A stretch of 64,000 nucleotides of DNA from the NCBI GenBank assembly GCA_039586035.1, contig JBDHLD010000012.1:1-64000 (forward strand), written 5' to 3'. A program made the position numbers and the translations under genes. This document shows positions 51,035 to 59,082 of this stretch, piece after piece. This stretch comes from JBDHHQ01 sp039586035. GTDB taxonomy: Bacteria; Gemmatimonadota; Gemmatimonadetes; Longimicrobiales; Gaopeijiaceae. The notes below the pieces were generated by a model. It made no database searches. It was not told the DNA's origin and saw nothing but the letters and a program-made list of their open reading frames with translations. Position 1 is the first letter of the stretch; each line of letters begins with the position of its first letter.

Positions 51035-51573
51035 CTACCGACCAGGTCACCAAAGGCCTGCGCGACGAACATCAGCTCATCCTCAAGGTGGTGGCGGCGC
51101 TGGAGGAGCTGCTGGAGTCCCCGACTCTCGATCTGGAGGTCATCGAGGGTTGTGTATCATTCTTCCGGCTCTTCGTGGACGCGTGCCATCACGGTCAAGA
51201 AGAGGGGCTGCTCTTCCCCGAGCTGGAGGCGACCGGGATGCCCCGGGAGCAAGGCCCCATCGCGGTGATGCTGGAGGAGCACCGGATCGGCCGGGCGCTG
51301 GTCGGCAGAATGCAGGATGCGCTTCCGGGGATACGTGACGGCGACGTCGATGCCGACGCCGCCTTCCGCGACGCCGCGCGCAACTACGTCTACCTGATCC
51401 GAGGTCACATTCGGAAGGAGGACGGCGTTCTGTTCACCCACGCGGACCACGTCCTCGGCGGACCGGCGTGCGCCCGGCTCTGCGATGGATTCGACGAAGT
51501 GTGCGCCGGGAAGTTCGAGGGCTGCACCAAGGCCCAGCTGGAGGACCTGGCCGACCGCATCCTGCACCGATGA
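51031..51573 (+). CDS. Hemerythrin-like domain protein
   Basis: 180 residues from GTG 51031, overlapping the tryptophanase stop (GTGA). A four-helix bundle with the di-iron ligand pattern: His14 (RDEHQLI), His53/His54 and Glu58 (ACHHGQEEGLLFPEL), His84 (LEEHRIGR), His125 and Glu130 (RGHIRKEDGVLF). Such proteins bind O2 or NO, or repair Fe-S clusters. At the end of an operon for an oxygen-sensitive Fe-S enzyme, oxygen sensing or scavenging is a reasonable inference. A Cys-containing C-terminal extension follows the bundle. Confidence 0.87.
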   Translation: MTTDQVTKGLRDEHQLILKVVAALEELLESPTLDLEVIEGCVSFFRLFVDACHHGQEEGLLFPELEATGMPREQGPIAVMLEEHRIGRALVGRMQDALPGIRDGDVDADAAFRDAARNYVYLIRGHIRKEDGVLFTHADHVLGGPACARLCDGFDEVCAGKFEGCTKAQLEDLADRILHR

Positions 51574-51577
51574 GGCC

Positions 51578-52048
51578 CTAGCGCGGCCCGTCGCGCTCCC
51601 CACCGGGGGAGCCCTCGTCGGGTAAGCCCACCCATACCCACAGGACGGTGTCCGCGGGCTCGCTCCAGGTCACGTCCACCTGGACCTGCACGGTAGCGCC
51701 GGCGTCATAGCTGACCGGAACCTGCTGACCGGCACGGGTCGTGACGTCCACCACGGCGGTCCCGGCCCCCGCCAGGTCCACGACGCGGATGTCCCACTCG
51801 CCCCGGTTCACGTCGGCCACCTGAAACCATCCTTCGAAGCGAAAGCCCATGGTGGGCATCCGGGCGCCCGTGTAGCTGCCTCGACCGCCTACGATATCGA
51901 GCGATAGCCACGCCCCGCCCTCCTGCATCACCCGGAAGACCTGGTCCAGCGTCTGGGCCGAGGCTGGCTGGCACGGGACCGCGAGGGCGGCGGCGAACGC
52001 TCCTACGGCGATGCCAAGCGACTTCCGACGACGGCGCCGGGAGTGCAT
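51578..52048 (-). CDS. Hypothetical exported protein
   Basis: 156 residues from ATG 52048 (an ATG at 52078 would add ten residues). An Arg-rich n-region (MHSRRRRRKS) and hydrophobic stretch end at PASAQ, a clear signal peptide. The mature part is beta-rich with repeated Val/Asp/Thr patterns (WDIRVVDLAGAGTAVVDVTT, ATVQVQVDVTWSE). No family recognised. It ends four bases from the hemerythrin stop (convergent) and is divergent from ku with a 41-base gap. Confidence 0.7.
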   Translation of the reverse strand: MHSRRRRRKSLGIAVGAFAAALAVPCQPASAQTLDQVFRVMQEGGAWLSLDIVGGRGSYTGARMPTMGFRFEGWFQVADVNRGEWDIRVVDLAGAGTAVVDVTTRAGQQVPVSYDAGATVQVQVDVTWSEPADTVLWVWVGLPDEGSPGGERDGPR

Positions 52049-52089
52049 CTTTCTTGAAACGACGTCACACCTGAACATATGTTTGCGAC

Positions 52090-52953
52090 ATGGCTGCTCG
52101 ACCCATCGCTGCATCGACGATCTCCTTCGGCCTGGTCTCCCTGCCGGTCAAGCTGTTTTCCGCGTCCGAGACCAAGCGTAAGATCTCCTTCAACATGCTG
52201 AATGAGAAGACGGGCAACCGTCTCAAGCAGCAGTATGTCGACGCCGAGTCCGGGGACCTCGTCACTCGTGACCAGATGATCAAGGGCTACGAGTTCGCGA
52301 AGAACCAGTACGTGACCTTTACACCGGACGAGCTGAAAGCGATCGAACAGGCGAAGACCGACGCCATCGAGATCGTCGAGTTCGTCCCCGCCGATCAGGT
52401 CGACCGCATCTTCTTCTCCAAGGCCTATTACCTCGGGCCCGACCGCGGCGGTGCCCGGGCGTACCGGTTGTTGTCTGCCGCACTGCGGGAAACGGGGCGC
52501 GTGGCCATCGCCAAGTACGCCACACGGGGCAAGCAGTACCTGGTCATGATCCGTCCCCAGGAAGACGGGCTGCTCATGGAGCAGCTTCACTACGCGGACG
52601 AAGTGCGTGACTTCGCCGAGGTGGATCTAGAGGACGGGGAGGTGAGCGACGCGGAGCTCGAGCTCGCCCGCCAGCTCATCGACCAGGCCTCCACCGATGA
52701 GTTTCACCCCGAGGCCTACACGGACGAAGTCCGCGAACGGATGCTCGAGCTGATCCAATCCAAGGTCGACGGCGAAGAGATCACCGTCGTTGCCGAGGAG
52801 CCGCCCCAGACCCAGATCATCGACCTCATGGCCGCCCTCAAGGCCAGCCTCGAAGGGGGAGAGGCCGCGGAGGGTCAGAAGAAGCCGGCGAGCCGGGCCG
52901 GGAAGAAGCCCGCCGCCAAGAAATCCACCAAAAAGAAAGCCGCTTCAGGCTGA
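52090..52953 (+). CDS. ku: Non-homologous end-joining protein Ku
   Basis: 287 residues. The bacterial Ku core is complete: IAASTISFGLVSLPVKLFSASE (start of the beta barrel), KGYEFAKNQYVTFTPDEL, YYLGPDRGGARAYRLLSAAL, and GKQYLVMIRPQEDGLLMEQLHY. The C-terminus is a Lys/Ala tail (residues about 262-287) of the kind that contacts DNA or aids LigD recruitment. It binds DNA ends as a homodimer and recruits LigD, which is encoded at 36.4-38.8 kb. A short AT-rich palindrome (AACATATGTT, 52074-52083) lies just upstream. Confidence 0.95.
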   Translation: MAARPIAASTISFGLVSLPVKLFSASETKRKISFNMLNEKTGNRLKQQYVDAESGDLVTRDQMIKGYEFAKNQYVTFTPDELKAIEQAKTDAIEIVEFVPADQVDRIFFSKAYYLGPDRGGARAYRLLSAALRETGRVAIAKYATRGKQYLVMIRPQEDGLLMEQLHYADEVRDFAEVDLEDGEVSDAELELARQLIDQASTDEFHPEAYTDEVRERMLELIQSKVDGEEITVVAEEPPQTQIIDLMAALKASLEGGEAAEGQKKPASRAGKKPAAKKSTKKKAASG

Positions 52954-52966
52954 GACTCATCCCCTC

Positions 52967-53848
52967 TTGATCGCGACCCGAGAAGACAGAGGATACACGA
53001 CCCGCCAGATCGCCGAGGTCCTGGGGATTCCCGGTGGACAGGTCCGGTCCCTGGTCCGGGAGGGGCTGCTCGATCCCGAGCGCGGCCCGGGCGGGGAGTT
53101 CCGCTTCACGTTCCGTGACGTCGTCCTCTTGCGAACGACCAAGGAGCTGAACGCCGCCGGCGTCTCCCCCCGGAGAATACGTCGGGCCCTCCGAAGGCTG
53201 CAGCATGACCTCGAGCACGGCGACTCCCTGTCGCAGGTCCGAATCGAAGCGGCGGGCGACCGAGTCGTGGTTCGGGACGCCGCGGGCGTCTGGGAACCGG
53301 AGTCGGGGCAGGTGGAGCTGGACTTTCCGGTGCAGGACCCGGTCGAAGCACCGGAGTCCCAGAGCGTCCGTGTCTCGGCGATCGGGACGGCCGCGTCCGA
53401 GCCGGCGTCCGGCGCGCTCGAGGGAGGGTCACCGTCCGACGCCGCCGACGAGTGGTACAACATGGGCATCGACCTCGAGGCCAGCGCGCCCGCGGAGGCG
53501 CTCGAGGCCTATGAGAGCGCCCTGGCCATCGAGCCGGATCACGCCGACGCCCGGACCAATCTGGGCCGGCTGCTCCACGAGGCGGGCAACGTCGAGGCAG
53601 CCGAAGCGTGCTACCGCACCGCGCTCGACGCCGAGCCCGACCACGCCCTGGCCGCCTTCAACCTCGGTGTGGCGCTGGAAGACCTGGGCCGCCCAGCGGC
53701 GGCCGCTCGAGCCTACGAGCAGGCGCTCGAGGCCGATCCGGCCCTGGCATCGGCGCACTACAACATGGCACGCCTGTGCGAGCGCGAGGGCCGGGAGGAC
53801 GCGGCCCTCGGACACCTGGCCACCTACCGGCGCTTGATACAGGGCTGA
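52967..53848 (+). CDS. MerR-type HTH protein fused to TPR repeats
   Basis: 293 residues from TTG 52967, 13 bases after the ku stop. The N-terminal MerR-like winged helix (residues about 9-75) has YTTRQIAEVLGIPGGQVRSLV and FRFTFRDVVLLRTTKELNAAGVSPRRIRRALRRL. A Pro/Glu/Ser-rich linker leads to three or four tetratricopeptide repeats from about residue 160 (EWYNMGIDLEASAPAEALEAYESALAIEPDHADA, then two more). No effector domain of the usual MerR type is present. It probably acts as a regulator or DNA-bound scaffold; co-transcription with ku is likely. Confidence 0.83.
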   Translation: MIATREDRGYTTRQIAEVLGIPGGQVRSLVREGLLDPERGPGGEFRFTFRDVVLLRTTKELNAAGVSPRRIRRALRRLQHDLEHGDSLSQVRIEAAGDRVVVRDAAGVWEPESGQVELDFPVQDPVEAPESQSVRVSAIGTAASEPASGALEGGSPSDAADEWYNMGIDLEASAPAEALEAYESALAIEPDHADARTNLGRLLHEAGNVEAAEACYRTALDAEPDHALAAFNLGVALEDLGRPAAAARAYEQALEADPALASAHYNMARLCEREGREDAALGHLATYRRLIQG

Positions 53849-53856
53849 CGCCCAGT

Positions 53857-53937
53857 CGGGGGCGGAGAGCAGAGAATCGCCTGACAGCACGTCGGTGAGC
53901 AGCCTGGCAGCATCCCCGCCCTATCCGTCCGCCCCCG
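53857..53937. terminator. Long-loop inverted repeat between convergent genes
   Basis: CGGGGGCGGA (53857-53866) and TCCGCCCCCG (53928-53937) are perfect 10-bp arms separated by 61 bases. The right arm lies inside the end of the convergent monooxygenase-fold gene. It could act as a terminator in either direction, but the loop is long and no T-run is present. Confidence 0.3.
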
Positions 53938-54274
53938 GGGCCTCCCGGGCGGCCACGACTTCGTAGACCCGCACGTCCACGCTGGCCCGACCCGACTGCA
54001 CCAGCTCCATGAACCGCCGGCTCGACGGCAGATCGTCCCAGCGGCTGTCGTTCATGCAGGCCAGGTGGTGCGCCTCGGTCTGCCAGCGGAGGTATTGGAC
54101 CAGCCGGGTGCCGTCGGCGCTGCGGTGCGTGGCGCCCCCCAGGAACCCTTCGAACTCGGCGAAACGGGACAGCCCCTCCCTCGCGTGGGCTTCCATTTCG
54201 GCCAGAACCCCGGCCTCGGCGTCCACCGTCACGATCACGGTGCACACCTGGGCGTCCGCATCGATCACCGGCAC
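53921..54274 (-). CDS. Antibiotic biosynthesis monooxygenase (ABM) fold protein
   Basis: 117 residues with a dimeric alpha+beta barrel (ferredoxin-like) fold: VCTVIVTVDAEAGVLAEMEAHAREGLSRFAEFEGFLGGATHRSADGTRLVQYLRWQTEAHHLACM is the characteristic strand-helix-strand pattern with the FEGF turn. Such domains act as small monooxygenases or haem- or aldehyde-handling proteins. It lies nine bases downstream of the aminotransferase gene on the same strand. Substrate unknown. Confidence 0.82.
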   Translation of the reverse strand: MPVIDADAQVCTVIVTVDAEAGVLAEMEAHAREGLSRFAEFEGFLGGATHRSADGTRLVQYLRWQTEAHHLACMNDSRWDDLPSSRRFMELVQSGRASVDVRVYEVVAAREAPGADG

Positions 54275-54283
54275 GGCTCGGCC

Positions 54284-55465
54284 CTACTCCAGCCAGTCAC
54301 GCGACAACGACAACACGCGCTCGATGTCGTCCTCGTTGTTGTACATGTGGGTGGAGAAGCGCAGCACGCCCCGCCTGATGGAGAGTCGGACGCCGTTCGC
54401 GGTCAGGTGCCCGTACAGCGCGTTCAGCCGTGGGTCATCCGTGCTGTCGTGTCGACCGCCCCGTTCGCCCACCGCCACGATGTGCCCCAGGTCCGACCCC
54501 ATGCCCCCCGCCAGCGGCAGCCCCAGGTCAGCCATTCCCTCGGACAGAGTGCGGGCCAGGCCACGGGCGTGGGCCTCGACGGCGACGGTTCCCACATCGA
54601 GCAGGAGACCCAGGGCGGCATCCGCCGCCACGGCCCCGAGGTAGTTGTAGTTGCCCAGGTCGAAGCGGCGAGCCCCTGGCTGGAGCACCACCTCCTCGGT
54701 GTCCAGCGCCGTCTCGTGGGCGTCGTCGCCGACGGCCACCCCGTACCGGGCCAGATAAAGAGGCCTGAGCCGATCGGCCCACTCGCGGCGGCAGTAGAGG
54801 AATCCCGTGCCGTAGAACGAGCCGATGGCCTTCTGCGTCGCGGTGGCCAATCCGTCCACGCCCATGGCGTCCACGTCCGTGTGGATCACCCCGACAGACT
54901 GCGCGGCGTCGACCAGAAAGAAGGCGCCGACCCGGGTGCACGCTGCCGAGATGGGTGCCAGGTCCGTAATCAGGCCCGGGGAGAACGAGACGGTAGGGAC
55001 AGTCACCAACCGCGTGCGCTCATCCACCGCCTCGGCCATGGACCCGGCGGGCACCGCGCCCCGGACCGGCTCGACCATCCGTACCTCGATGCCCCGGCGA
55101 TCCCGCAGGTTCAGCCAGGGATAGACGTTGTTGGGGTGCTCCAGAGCCGCGCAAATCACGACGTTGTCGCCTGGGGCCCACGGCAGCGCGTTGGCGATGG
55201 CGTTGAGCCCTCCGGACGTGTTTTTCGTCAGCGCCACCTCGTCGGGGGCCGCGCCCACGAGCCGAGCGAACCGCTCCCTCGCCCGCTCCACCGTCGCGAA
55301 CATGGCCGCCTTGTCCCCCCCGTCCCGGACGCGTCCGTCGACGTGGGCCATGACGGCGTCTCGGACCACGGTCGAGACCAGGCCCTTCACCGAGGTGTCC
55401 ATGTAGGTGACGTTGGCGGCCCCAGGGAAGAGGGCCCGCGCCGTGTCTATCGTCATCGCGCTCAC
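54284..55465 (-). CDS. Class V aminotransferase / cysteine desulfurase-like PLP enzyme
   Basis: 393 residues of fold-type I. It shows EVALTKNTSGGLNAIANALPW (PLP phosphate contacts), ALEHPNNVYPW, FLVDAAQSVG (Asp186 pairing with the PLP ring), and TATQKAIGSFYGTGFLYC with Lys212 as the PLP lysine. The active-site Cys loop expected of a cysteine desulfurase is not evident, so an isopenicillin-epimerase-like or kynureninase-like class V enzyme is as likely. It is probably co-transcribed with the downstream ABM gene. Confidence 0.85.
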   Translation of the reverse strand: MSAMTIDTARALFPGAANVTYMDTSVKGLVSTVVRDAVMAHVDGRVRDGGDKAAMFATVERARERFARLVGAAPDEVALTKNTSGGLNAIANALPWAPGDNVVICAALEHPNNVYPWLNLRDRRGIEVRMVEPVRGAVPAGSMAEAVDERTRLVTVPTVSFSPGLITDLAPISAACTRVGAFFLVDAAQSVGVIHTDVDAMGVDGLATATQKAIGSFYGTGFLYCRREWADRLRPLYLARYGVAVGDDAHETALDTEEVVLQPGARRFDLGNYNYLGAVAADAALGLLLDVGTVAVEAHARGLARTLSEGMADLGLPLAGGMGSDLGHIVAVGERGGRHDSTDDPRLNALYGHLTANGVRLSIRRGVLRFSTHMYNNEDDIERVLSLSRDWLE

Positions 55466-55613
55466 GGGCGTGCCCCCACCTGCTCACGGGAGAGCTCGAA
55501 CCACGTCGGGCCCGTGCGACTGCGCTCCGGCCCGGGGTGTCGCCCTCTCGACGTTGCGTCACCTCTCCTGACGCCCGAGCCGTGGCGACCACGATCACCC
55601 CCGCCCGTCGCCT

Positions 55614-56918
55614 TCACCACGACTCTTCCAGGAGGCCTTCGCTCTTCGAGATCAGGGTCGTGCCGACCATGTCTCCCATGACGTTGGTGGTCGTGATCCC
55701 CATGTCCACGAGCCGGTAGATCCCACCCACCAGGGCCGCGATCTCCAGGGGCAGGCTGAACGCCTGCACGAAGATCAAGGCGATCACCAAGCCGCCGCCG
55801 GGAATTCCGCCGGATCCCTCGGACAGCAGCAGCCCGACCAACACGATGGTCACCTGTTGTGCCACCGTGAAATCGACGCCAGCAGCCTGCGCGGTGAACA
55901 GCAGCACCCCCGCCAGCATGATGCTGGTTCCGTCCTTGTTGACCTGGGCACCCAGGGGAAGGGTGAACGCGTACACGGTTCTCGGCAGGTGCAGCTTCTC
56001 TTCGGCCACCTCGAGGGCCACGGACAGGCTGGCCAGGGAGCTGCAGGTCGCGGCGGTGGTCGCCCACAGCGTGCCGGTTCGCCGCAGGAATCGGGCCGGG
56101 GAACGTCGCGCGTAGGTCGCCAGGAGCGTCATGTACAGCAGCACCATCAGGGCCTGGGCGCTCCAGACGCCCACAATGAAGAGGGCGAGTGGCCCGAACA
56201 CCTCGGAGCCATACTGCCCCACGGTGGCGGCGGCCAGGGCACCGATCCCCAGCGGGCCCACCCTCATGATCAAGTCCACCAGCTTCCGCAGCAGCTCGGC
56301 CGCCAGGTCGAACGCCCTCTGCAACGGCTGCCGGCGTGCCTCGGGTAGCAAGAGCGTGGCCACCCCCAGGAGGACGCTGAACACCACGATCTGCGCCACG
56401 CTCCCGTCAGCGAACGCCCGGAAGACGTTCTCGGGGACCAGGTCCAGGATGATCTGCGTGACCCGGGGAACCTCGCCGAACGATGCGTCTACGGGCTGGC
56501 TGAGCTGCATGCCCCGGCCGGGCTGCAGCAGGTGCATGACCGACAGGCCCAGGACGAGCGCCAGCGTCGTCGTAAGCAGATAGTAGGCCACTGTCTTGGT
56601 GGCCAACCGCCCTAGCGACGTGAGGTCGGTCAGCGCCGTGAGTCCCGCCAGAAGGTTGAAGAAGACGAGCGGAATGGCCGCCATGATCAGCAGCCGGATG
56701 AAGAGGTCGCCGAGGGGTTGGACGGCGGTGGCACGCTCGCCGAACACGAGGCCGGCCACGATTCCCACGACCATCCAGATCAGGATGCGCGTGCCCAACC
56801 CGAGACCGCGGTAGCGACCCAGAAGTCCGTCGTTCAAGCCGACAGCGTGCCCGCTCCGGGCGGCCTGACCGTCGCCGCCGGTCGACCCGCCGGACTGGCT
56901 CGCTCCGGTGCCGCTCAA
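55614..56918 (-). CDS. Dicarboxylate/amino acid:cation symporter (DAACS family)
   Basis: 434 residues from TTG 56918, which overlaps the stop of the methyltransferase gene and follows GGGGGAGG. Eight membrane segments and two hairpins: ILIWMVVGIVAGLVFGE is TM1, SSLASLSVALEVAEEKL is the serine-rich hairpin HP1 region, QVNKDGTSIMLAGVLLF carries the NxDG-like cation/substrate motif in TM7, and GSGGIPGGG is HP2. It imports glutamate, aspartate or C4-dicarboxylates with Na+ or H+. A glycine-rich N-terminal extension precedes TM1. Confidence 0.9.
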   Translation of the reverse strand: MSGTGASQSGGSTGGDGQAARSGHAVGLNDGLLGRYRGLGLGTRILIWMVVGIVAGLVFGERATAVQPLGDLFIRLLIMAAIPLVFFNLLAGLTALTDLTSLGRLATKTVAYYLLTTTLALVLGLSVMHLLQPGRGMQLSQPVDASFGEVPRVTQIILDLVPENVFRAFADGSVAQIVVFSVLLGVATLLLPEARRQPLQRAFDLAAELLRKLVDLIMRVGPLGIGALAAATVGQYGSEVFGPLALFIVGVWSAQALMVLLYMTLLATYARRSPARFLRRTGTLWATTAATCSSLASLSVALEVAEEKLHLPRTVYAFTLPLGAQVNKDGTSIMLAGVLLFTAQAAGVDFTVAQQVTIVLVGLLLSEGSGGIPGGGLVIALIFVQAFSLPLEIAALVGGIYRLVDMGITTTNVMGDMVGTTLISKSEGLLEESW

Positions 56919-57688
56919 AGCCTCCCCCAGTAGGTGAGCGTATCGTACTCGATCCGGACGCTCCCACCCCGCTGGTGCCGACGGAAGAGCTGTCGAGCGG
57001 CGGTGACCATCTTCCCCCGATCCGCGTGCCGAGGCCCGGGCAGGTACGAGCTGGAGAAGAACCGGTCGAGGAGGCCCTGCTCGTCCAGGGTCTGGGTATT
57101 CGGAAACGCCCGCTCTCTGTACTCGCCACCCCGAAAGAACGAACCGAGCGCGGCGGCGTCGGCGTGCTTGCCGGCCACCGTCGCGTAGTCGGTGCCCCAC
57201 TCGACCAGGAAGGCCTCGTACGCCTGGAGGAACGGCGAGCCGGTGAGCCTTCGGTGATTCCAGACGACGACCGACCAACCACCCGGAGACAGGACTCGAC
57301 CGAGCTCCCTCGAGGCGGCAGCGGGGTCGAACCAATGGAATGCCTGTCCGGCCACCACGAAATCGGCCGCGGCGGCAGCGAGGCCCGTCTCTTCGGCGCT
57401 GCCGTTCACGCTCACGAACCGGTCATGGCCCCCGAGCGACGCCTCCGCCGCCTGACGCATTGCTTCGTTGGGCTCCACGGCCAGCACCCGATTCCCCAGC
57501 GCCAGAAGCTGTCGCGTCAGGATCCCGGTGCCGGAGCCCACGTCGACGACGGTATGGTGCGGCCGGAGCCCGAGATCGTCGTGGAGAAAGCGGAACAGGT
57601 CGGGTGGATACGAGGGGCGCGAACGGACGTACGACGCCACTCGGTCGGTGAAGCGGGTCGTGGGGCCGAGCGACTCCGGCCCGCTCAC
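56915..57688 (-). CDS. Class I SAM-dependent methyltransferase
   Basis: 257 residues. Methyltransferase type 11 fold: FTDRVASYVRSRPSYPPDL at the start, motif I VVDVGSGTGILTRQL (residues about 47-61), VLAVEPNEAMRQ, and the acceptor-region FVVAGQAFHWFDP. This FHWFD form is common in small-molecule methyltransferases of unknown substrate. It is translationally coupled to the downstream symporter (TTGA overlap) and lies 13 bases after a small membrane protein gene. Confidence 0.88.
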   Translation of the reverse strand: MSGPESLGPTTRFTDRVASYVRSRPSYPPDLFRFLHDDLGLRPHHTVVDVGSGTGILTRQLLALGNRVLAVEPNEAMRQAAEASLGGHDRFVSVNGSAEETGLAAAAADFVVAGQAFHWFDPAAASRELGRVLSPGGWSVVVWNHRRLTGSPFLQAYEAFLVEWGTDYATVAGKHADAAALGSFFRGGEYRERAFPNTQTLDEQGLLDRFFSSSYLPGPRHADRGKMVTAARQLFRRHQRGGSVRIEYDTLTYWGRL

Positions 57689-57701
57689 TGACGCCTCGCC
57701 G

Positions 57702-58016
57702 TCAGGACGCGGCCATGCGGTCCAGGAAGGCCTTCTCGCTCGGAGTCAGCTTTTCGGAGCCCAGGGCGCGCACCTTCTCCAGAAGCCGTTCCACCTCGGA
57801 GCGGTTGACCTCGTGGATGTTCCTCTGGAGAATGGATTCCCACCGTTCGTGTCGCTCGATCTTCCGTACGCCGGGGGCGGCGTAATGGGAGTTGGGCTCC
57901 TCACGCACGCGGTAGCGCCCCTTGCGGGCGTCCACCCGGCGTCGGAACCACAGGCCCGTGCCGAACCCGGTCAGAAATACGAGCGTCAGGGCGATCAGCC
58001 AAGCAGTCACAGACAC
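57702..58016 (-). CDS. Small membrane-anchored protein with DUF6576-like C-terminus
   Basis: 104 residues. One N-terminal membrane helix (AWLIALTLVFLTGFGTGLWF), a basic linker, and a C-terminal helical segment VERLLEKVRALGSEKLTPSEKAFLDRMA that resembles the DUF6576 tail found on rhomboid proteases. No rhomboid domain is present. It is the first gene of the minus-strand trio with the methyltransferase and symporter. Confidence 0.72.
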   Translation of the reverse strand: MSVTAWLIALTLVFLTGFGTGLWFRRRVDARKGRYRVREEPNSHYAAPGVRKIERHERWESILQRNIHEVNRSEVERLLEKVRALGSEKLTPSEKAFLDRMAAS

Positions 58017-58042
58017 GGTCGACTCAATCCTCTGAATCGTCG

Positions 58043-58080
58043 GGATTCCACGCTATGCTAATCAATATAGACGAGTCAAG
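58043..58080 (-). promoter_or_regulatory. Candidate promoter for the small membrane protein operon
   Basis: On the minus strand TTGACT (58075-58080) resembles a -35 box, followed after about 18 bases by TAGCGT or, closer, TAGCAT in an AT-rich stretch. It lies 30-60 bases before the start at 58016. The AT-rich patch stands out in this GC-rich DNA and may also serve the divergent hydrolase gene. Confidence 0.3.
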
Positions 58081-58112
58081 GTGCCAAAAAGTTGCGGACG
58101 AAGGTGGGCCAC

Positions 58113-58805
58113 ATGACGACGGGCGCTGGTAGCAGGCGACAGCTGCGGTTCCTGGCCACGGAATCGTCCGGCGAGGTGACGGCGCTCATCGACGGCCCAC
58201 CCGAGCCCTGGGCCATGTTGGTTCTGGCCCACGGCGCCGGTGCGGGCATGCGGCACCGGTTCATGGAAGCGCTGACGGATCGACTGGTGCAGGAGGGCCT
58301 CTCCGTGTTCCGGTACAACTTCCCGTACATGGAGCAGGGAAGGAAGAGGCCGGACCATGCCCCGAAGCTCCTGAAGACCGTGCAATCGGCGGTGGCCACC
58401 GCCGCTGGCGAGGCCGGCGGACTCCCGCTCCTGGCCGGCGGAAAGTCCATGGGCGGCAGGATGACTTCGCAGGTCGCTGCGACCGGCGACATCGGTGCGG
58501 TCGGGGGCCTGGTCTTTTTCGGCTTCCCCCTGCACGCCCCGGGCAAGCCCGGGACGGAACGTGCCGCGCACCTCGCCGACGTCACGCAACCGATGCTGTT
58601 CCTGCAGGGCCCCCGGGACACGTTGGCCCGGCTGGAGCTCATCACCGAAGTCGTGGAGCCGCTGCGGCCGCGGGCCACCCTGCACGTCGTCGCGGGCGCG
58701 GACCACGGGTTTCACGTGCTGAAGCGTTCCGGGCGGACCGACGAGGAAGTGCTGGACGAGCTGGCGAAGGAGACGGCGACGTGGGCTCGGGAGGTGGTAG
58801 CCTGA
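58113..58805 (+). CDS. Alpha/beta hydrolase of the KANL3/Tex30 (dienelactone hydrolase-like) family
   Basis: 230 residues from ATG 58113 (TTG 58092 is possible). MLVLAHGAGAGMRHRFMEALTDRLVQEGLSVFRYNFPYME is the diagnostic oxyanion-hole region. The nucleophile elbow is GGKSMGGRM, followed by VFFGFPLHAPGKPG, LFLQGPRDTL (Asp region) and GADHGFHV with the catalytic His. Cytoplasmic; substrate unknown. The 277 bases after it hold no gene I can support. Confidence 0.87.
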   Translation: MTTGAGSRRQLRFLATESSGEVTALIDGPPEPWAMLVLAHGAGAGMRHRFMEALTDRLVQEGLSVFRYNFPYMEQGRKRPDHAPKLLKTVQSAVATAAGEAGGLPLLAGGKSMGGRMTSQVAATGDIGAVGGLVFFGFPLHAPGKPGTERAAHLADVTQPMLFLQGPRDTLARLELITEVVEPLRPRATLHVVAGADHGFHVLKRSGRTDEEVLDELAKETATWAREVVA

Positions 58806-59082
58806 CACCCGGGCCTCCTGCATCTGGGGAAGATCCGAATCGCCAGGGCGAGTCAGAGACTGGAAGTGACGCCAGTGCCCTTTTGCCGCCTCGTCCGTGT
58901 CGCTCCAGCTTGGGCGCTCGTGCCGGGCCCGGCACGCGCGCCAGCGCGATTCGCTCGCTCACATGACGCGGACCGGTCGAGGGGGCCCGTATGGCGCGGA
59001 AACCGGGTGGCGTATTACGGTCCGATCCGAGCGCATGACGCCAACCATCGACCCATAGCACCGTATGCACGGCGGAGGCGAC

